From NCBI GenBank assembly GCA_005884715.1, contig VAZZ01000291.1:1-9794 (forward strand): a stretch of DNA of 9,794 bases, written 5' to 3'. The notes under the pieces were generated by a model that was given only the letters and a program-made list of their open reading frames with translations, was not told the origin of the DNA and made no database searches. Position numbers and translations under genes: made by a program. The stretch's first letter is position 1. Each line of letters begins with the position of its first letter. Positions 6,331-9,794 of the stretch are shown piece by piece. This DNA is from Alphaproteobacteria bacterium (lineage in GTDB: Bacteria; Pseudomonadota; Alphaproteobacteria; Rhizobiales; Aestuariivirgaceae).

Positions 6331-7647
6331 ATGAAAGCCATCCTGACTGGCGTTCTCGGCGCCTTCGCTTTTGCCGCTCTTTCGACCACTGCCCTTGCCG
6401 ACACCAAGCTCACCATCGCCACCGTCATCAATGGCGACATGGTCCGCATGCAGAAGCTGACCGATGACTTCACCAAGGCCAATCCGGACATCTCACTCGA
6501 ATGGGTCACGCTCGAGGAGAATGTGCTGCGCCAGAAGGTGACCACCGACATCGCCACCAAGGGCGGCCAGTTCGACGTCCTCACCATTGGCACTTATGAA
6601 GTTCCGATCTGGGCTAACAAAGGCTGGCTCGTGCCGCTCGCTAGTCTGGGTGCGGTTTATGACGTCGATGACCTGCTGCCAGCGATCCGTGGTGGTCTGT
6701 CGATGGACGGCAAGCTTTTCGCTGCGCCCTTCTATGGCGAAAGCTCCATGGTCATGTATCGCACCGACCTGATGGAGAAGGCCGGGCTCAAGATGCCTGA
6801 CAATCCGACCTGGGAGTTCGTTGCCGACGCGGCGCGCAAGATGACCGATAAGGCAAGTGAAACATATGGCGTCTGCCTGCGTGGCAAAGCCGGCTGGGGC
6901 GAGAATATGGCTTTCCTGTCGGCAACCGCAAATTCATTCGGCGCCCGCTGGTTCGATGAGAACTGGAAGCCGCAATTCGATCAGCCGGAATGGAAGAACA
7001 CTCTCACCTTCTATCTCAATCTGATGAAAGATGCCGGCCCTCCCGGTGCCTCCTCGAATGGTTTCAACGAGAATCTGGCGCTGTTCAATTCGGGTAAATG
7101 CGGCATGTGGATCGATGCGACGGTCGCCGCTTCTTTCGTTACCAATCCGAAAGATTCAAAGGTTGCCGACAAGGTCGGCTTTGCGCTCGCACCCGACAAT
7201 GGCCTCGGCAAGCGCGGCAACTGGCTGTGGGCGTGGTCGCTCGCGGTGCCGGCCGGCTCGCAGAAGGTCGAAGCGGCGCAGAAGTTCGTCTCTTGGGCCA
7301 CGAGCAAGCATTATATCGAACTCGTCGCTTCGAAAGAGGGCTGGGCCAATGTGCCTCCCGGCACGCGTACTTCGCTCTATAAGAATCCGGAATATCTTAA
7401 GGCGGCACCCTTCGCGAAGATGACGCTCGACTCGATCAATTCTGCCGATCCGAACCATCCGACCGTCAAGCCGGTTCCCTATGTCGGCGTGCAGTTCGTC
7501 GCCATTCCTGAATTCCAGGGTATCGGCACGACGGTCGGGCAGATCTTCTCCGCCGCCCTTGCCGGCGAGAAGTCGGCAGACGACGCGCTCGCGGAAGCGC
7601 AGGCCGCAACGACGCGTGAAATGACCAAGGCTGGTTACATCAAGTAG
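6331..7647 (+). CDS. smoE: Sorbitol/mannitol-type ABC transporter, periplasmic binding protein
   Basis: A 438-residue secreted binding protein that closely resembles SmoE-type polyol-binding proteins as I know them. The signal peptide is MKAILTGVLGAFAFAAL to ALA, with likely cleavage after residue 23. Characteristic segments are LTIATVINGDMVRMQKLT just after cleavage, LEENVLRQKVTTDIATKGGQ, FDVLTIGTYEVPIWA, APFYGESSMVMYR, GVCLRGKAGWGENMAFL and ASKEGWANVPPGTR. I chose ATG 6331 rather than the in-frame ATG 6304. GGGAGG (6319-6324) stands 6 nt before it, and starting at 6304 would put nine extra residues before the signal peptide. It is the first gene of the second importer, with its own promoter-like region and a regulator gene upstream. 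A 316-bp gap with strong RNA structures follows. Sorbitol, mannitol or a related polyol is the likely ligand, by family. Confidence 0.88.
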   Translation: MKAILTGVLGAFAFAALSTTALADTKLTIATVINGDMVRMQKLTDDFTKANPDISLEWVTLEENVLRQKVTTDIATKGGQFDVLTIGTYEVPIWANKGWLVPLASLGAVYDVDDLLPAIRGGLSMDGKLFAAPFYGESSMVMYRTDLMEKAGLKMPDNPTWEFVADAARKMTDKASETYGVCLRGKAGWGENMAFLSATANSFGARWFDENWKPQFDQPEWKNTLTFYLNLMKDAGPPGASSNGFNENLALFNSGKCGMWIDATVAASFVTNPKDSKVADKVGFALAPDNGLGKRGNWLWAWSLAVPAGSQKVEAAQKFVSWATSKHYIELVASKEGWANVPPGTRTSLYKNPEYLKAAPFAKMTLDSINSADPNHPTVKPVPYVGVQFVAIPEFQGIGTTVGQIFSAALAGEKSADDALAEAQAATTREMTKAGYIK

Positions 7648-7665
7648 GTGACCTCCCAAAAACTG

Positions 7666-7690
7666 GACTGCCCGGTCCTGCCGGGCAGTC
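7666..7690 (+). terminator. GC-rich stem-loop after smoE (attenuator or 3'-end protecting hairpin)
   Basis: GACTGCCCGG (7666-7675) pairs perfectly with CCGGGCAGTC (7681-7690) around the loop TCCTG. It begins 18 nt after the smoE stop. It is followed by pyrimidine-rich ACCTTCTTCTC rather than a pure T-run, so partial termination or blocking of 3' exonucleases is more likely than full termination. GGTGAC (7647-7652) can pair with GTCACC (7688-7693), an alternative fold competing with the base of the hairpin. Confidence 0.65.
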
Positions 7691-7759
7691 ACCTTCTTCT
7701 CAAGATTACGCTGATATCGAATGCACATCTCACAAATTCTCAGACCTCTCCAGACTTTA

Positions 7760-7924
7760 CCCTCGCCTGTTGCGAAGCAATGGGAGAGGGTGGCCGAAGG
7801 CCGGGTGAGGGCTCTAATCTGAGCAACCGAGAGCAGTATTCAACACGATTGCCCTGATCTTACTTGGCAAAGAGCCCTCAATCGCCCTTCGGGCACCTTC
7901 TCCCACGCTGACGCGCGGAGAAGG
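7760..7924. repeat. Long inverted-repeat intercistronic element, copy B
   Basis: This is a second copy of the element at 1666-1823, again between a binding-protein gene and its first permease gene. Pairs visible here are a shorter CCCTC (7760-7764) with GAGGG (7786-7790), mini-hairpin GCC-GAA-GGC (7793-7801), GAGGGCTCT (7807-7815) with AGAGCCCTC (7871-7879), CCC-TTC-GGG (7885-7893), and CCTTCTCC (7896-7903) with GGAGAAGG (7917-7924). The centre (7816-7868) is unlike that of copy A. The outermost left stem is degraded compared with copy A. It ends 39 bp before the smoF start. Confidence 0.85.
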
Positions 7925-7963
7925 GGAAAATGAGGGAGATATGTGAATAGACGGGAGCTTCGC

Positions 7964-8793
7964 ATGGCTACGCAGCAAACACGAGTGCTCGGCAAACTGG
8001 CCGTAGCGCCCTCTGTAGTCGTCCTCTTCCTGTGGATGATCGTACCGCTCGGCCTCACCATCTATTTCTCGCTTCTGCGCTACAATCTCCTCGATCCCGG
8101 CAATGAGAGCTTTATCGGCATTCTCAACTACCAATATTTCCTGAGCGATCCCACCTTCTTCGCCGCCATCGGCAATTCGCTGAAGCTCGTCTTCGCAGTG
8201 CTGGCGATCAGCATCATTGGCGGCACGCTCCTCGCCCTCCTCCTCGATCAGGCGATCGTCGGGCGCAATATCGTCCGCCTGATGATCATTGCTCCGTTCT
8301 TCGTCATGCCAACAGTGAGCGCACTGGTCTGGAAGAACATGTTCATGCATCCGGTCTCCGGACTCTTCGCCTGGTTGATGAAATCAGTTGGCCTCCAGCC
8401 CATCGAATCATGGTGTCCTGGCAGTGGCTGCCTTTTGCCACCCTGATCCTCCTCACCGCCATCCAGTCGCTCGACGAGGAACAGAAAGAGGCGGCCGAGA
8501 TGGATGGCACGCCGCCCCTCTCCTATTTCTACTATATCGTGCTGCCGCATCTCGCCCGGCCGATCACCGTCGTCATCCTGATCGAGACCATTTTCCTCCT
8601 CAACGTCTTTGCGGAGATCTATGTCACCGGCACTGGCGGCCCTGCCGGCAACCTGCCCTATCTCGTCTATTTCCAGGGCCTTCTCAATTTCGATGTCGGC
8701 GGCGCCTCGGCGGGCGGCATCGTGGCGGTCGTGCTTGCCAATATCGTGGCCTTCTTCCTGATCAGGATGATCGGCCGGAACCTGGAGGGTTAG
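7964..8793 (+). pseudogene. smoF: Sorbitol/mannitol-type ABC transporter permease, frameshifted
   Basis: An inner-membrane permease gene broken into two frames. The 5' part starts at ATG 7964 (GGGAG 6 nt upstream; a GTG at 7943 with GAGGGAG is an alternative) and encodes MATQQTRVLGKLAVAPS onward to SVGLQPIES. It then runs out of frame to a TGA at 8444-8446. The 3' part continues in another frame from about 8404 with IMVSWQWLPFATLILL, the EAA motif KEAAEMDG and a normal C-terminus ending MIGRNLEG, stop 8791-8793. Joined, the parts give about 275 residues, whereas SmoF-type permeases as I recall are about 288-290. The residues usually between LQP and SWQWLPFA seem absent, so a small non-triplet deletion near 8405 is likelier than a single-base slip. 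No slippery heptamer is visible. A functional protein is doubtful unless this is an assembly error. Confidence 0.85.
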
Positions 8794-8796
8794 CAG

Positions 8797-9627
8797 ATGG
8801 CCCGCGCTCAATCCGTCCGTCGCCGCGCCGTCGCCTCCATAGCGGCCTGGCTGATCGGCTTCCTCATCTTCTTTCCGATCCTGTGGACCATCATCACCAG
8901 CTTCAAGACAGAGCTCGAAGCTTTCTCCACGCCGCCCAAATTCCTGTTCTTTCAGTGGACATTGGAGAATTACGGCATCGTCCAGGAGCGCTCTAACTAT
9001 CTGCGCTTCGTCTCGAATTCGCTTATCCTTTCGATCGGCTCGACCTTGGTGGCGCTCCTCTTCGCGATCCCCGCCGCCTGGGCCATGGCCTTCGCGCCCG
9101 GCAAGCGCACCAAGGATCTCTTGATGTGGATGCTCTCCACCAAGATGATGCCGCCGGTTGGCGCCTTGATCCCGGTCTATCTCATCTTTCGCGACATGAG
9201 ACTGCTCGATTCGCGCGGCGGCCTGATTGCCGTGCTGTTCCTGCTCAACCTGCCGATCATCGTTTGGATGCTCTACACATATTTCAAGGAGATCCCTGGC
9301 GAGATCCTCGAAGCGGCGCGCATGGATGGTGCATCGCTGTGGAAGGAACACGTCTATGTATTGGCCCCCATGGCGGTGCCGGGCATCGCCTCCACATTGC
9401 TGCTCAATATCATCCTGGCGTGGAACGAGGCGTTCTGGACGCTCAATCTCACCACCTCCGCCGCGGCACCGCTCACCGCCTTCATCGCGTCCTATTCGAG
9501 CCCTGAAGGTCTGTTCTGGGCGAAGCTTTCCGCCGCATCGACCATGGCGATCGCACCCATCCTGGTACTGGGGTGGTTCGCGCAAAAGCAACTTGTCCGT
9601 GGCCTCACCTTCGGAGCTGTAAAATAA
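8797..9627 (+). CDS. smoG: Sorbitol/mannitol-type ABC transporter permease
   Basis: A 276-residue inner-membrane permease, MalG-like partner of SmoF. The N-terminal membrane segment (about 12-33, AWLIGFLIFFPILWTIITSFK) is followed by the periplasmic region (KFLFFQWTLENYGIV) and the core transport domain. The EAA loop is EAARMDG (172-178). The usual LP after it reads AP here (YVLAPMAVPG), a mild deviation seen in this subgroup as far as I recall. The C-terminus KQLVRGLTFGAVK is typical. ATG 8797 is 3 nt after the smoF stop, with GGAGGG (8784-8789) 7 nt upstream. Its TAA overlaps the ATG of the ATPase gene. The frame is intact although its partner gene is broken, which suggests a recent lesion or an error in smoF. 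Confidence 0.9.
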   Translation: MARAQSVRRRAVASIAAWLIGFLIFFPILWTIITSFKTELEAFSTPPKFLFFQWTLENYGIVQERSNYLRFVSNSLILSIGSTLVALLFAIPAAWAMAFAPGKRTKDLLMWMLSTKMMPPVGALIPVYLIFRDMRLLDSRGGLIAVLFLLNLPIIVWMLYTYFKEIPGEILEAARMDGASLWKEHVYVLAPMAVPGIASTLLLNIILAWNEAFWTLNLTTSAAAPLTAFIASYSSPEGLFWAKLSAASTMAIAPILVLGWFAQKQLVRGLTFGAVK

Positions 9628-9794
9628 TGGGCACCATTGTTCTGAAAGATGTGCAGAAGCGCTTTGGCGAAGTCACCATCATTCCCAATGCCAATCTCTC
9701 CATCAAGAACGGCGAATTCGTCGTCTTTGTCGGCCCGTCGGGCTGCGGCAAGTCGACCTTGCTCAGGCTCATTGCCGGTCTCGAAGATGTGACG
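9627..9794 (+). CDS. smoK: Sugar/polyol ABC transporter ATP-binding protein, N-terminal fragment
   Basis: The first 56 codons of a MalK/SmoK-type ATPase that runs off the window. ATG 9627 shares its A with the TAA of smoG, which points to translational coupling. Visible are the opening strand MGTIVLKDVQKRFGE, NGEFVVFVGPSGCGKST with Walker A at 36-44, and LLRLIAGLEDVT. It is similar to the start of the ATPase at 3625 but clearly a different gene. It would energise the SmoEFG importer. The symbol follows from its position after smoG; the fragment alone only supports the family. Confidence 0.88.
   Translation, partial: MGTIVLKDVQKRFGEVTIIPNANLSIKNGEFVVFVGPSGCGKSTLLRLIAGLEDVT

Noticed and set aside
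7648..7857. 69-codon open frame after smoE
   Set aside because: It crosses the hairpin and repeat B, lacks a ribosome site and has no protein-like pattern.
8400..8446. Programmed ribosomal frameshift in smoF
   Set aside because: No slippery heptamer or downstream structure is evident, and residues seem to be missing at the junction, which a frameshift would not explain.
8248..9591. 447-codon open frame on the minus strand across smoF and smoG
   Set aside because: The composition is dominated by D, E, R, G, Q and H, typical of antisense to membrane protein genes. The + strand encodes recognisable permeases.

Overview
The window looks like chromosomal or megaplasmid DNA from an alphaproteobacterium, most likely Hyphomicrobiales (Rhizobium/Mesorhizobium-like). 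The evidence is GC-rich coding sequence with tightly packed sugar ABC importer genes, a polyol transporter of the type common in rhizobia and Rhodobacter, and palindromic intergenic repeats typical of the group. Species cannot be decided from the sequence. Every gene lies on the + strand.

Left part (1-4680): the C-terminal end of a Cys/Met-metabolism PLP-dependent enzyme, a 48-bp palindromic element, then a complete carbohydrate ABC importer. This consists of a secreted solute-binding protein, two inner-membrane permeases and a MalK/UgpC-type ATPase. The last three genes overlap or nearly touch. The substrate is not readable from the sequence.

Middle (4681-5210): about 530 bp without a supported gene, visibly AT-richer than its surroundings. 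It ends in a dyad just upstream of a SorC-family sugar-responsive regulator (5211-6164).

Right part (6165-9794): a promoter/operator-like region, then a second ABC importer resembling SmoEFGK (sorbitol/mannitol). It has a binding protein, two permeases and the first 56 codons of the ATPase. The first permease gene, smoF, is broken: the reading frame changes near 8405 and about a dozen residues seem to be missing, so this importer may be non-functional.

The most notable non-coding observation is that both operons carry a related long inverted-repeat element at the same place, between the binding-protein gene and the first permease gene. The two copies differ by base-pair-preserving substitutions in small hairpins. 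This suggests RNA structures that raise binding-protein expression over permease expression, analogous to the malE-malF REP of E. coli. No wholly new enzyme system was found; the interest lies in the smoF lesion, the intercistronic elements and the candidate operators.
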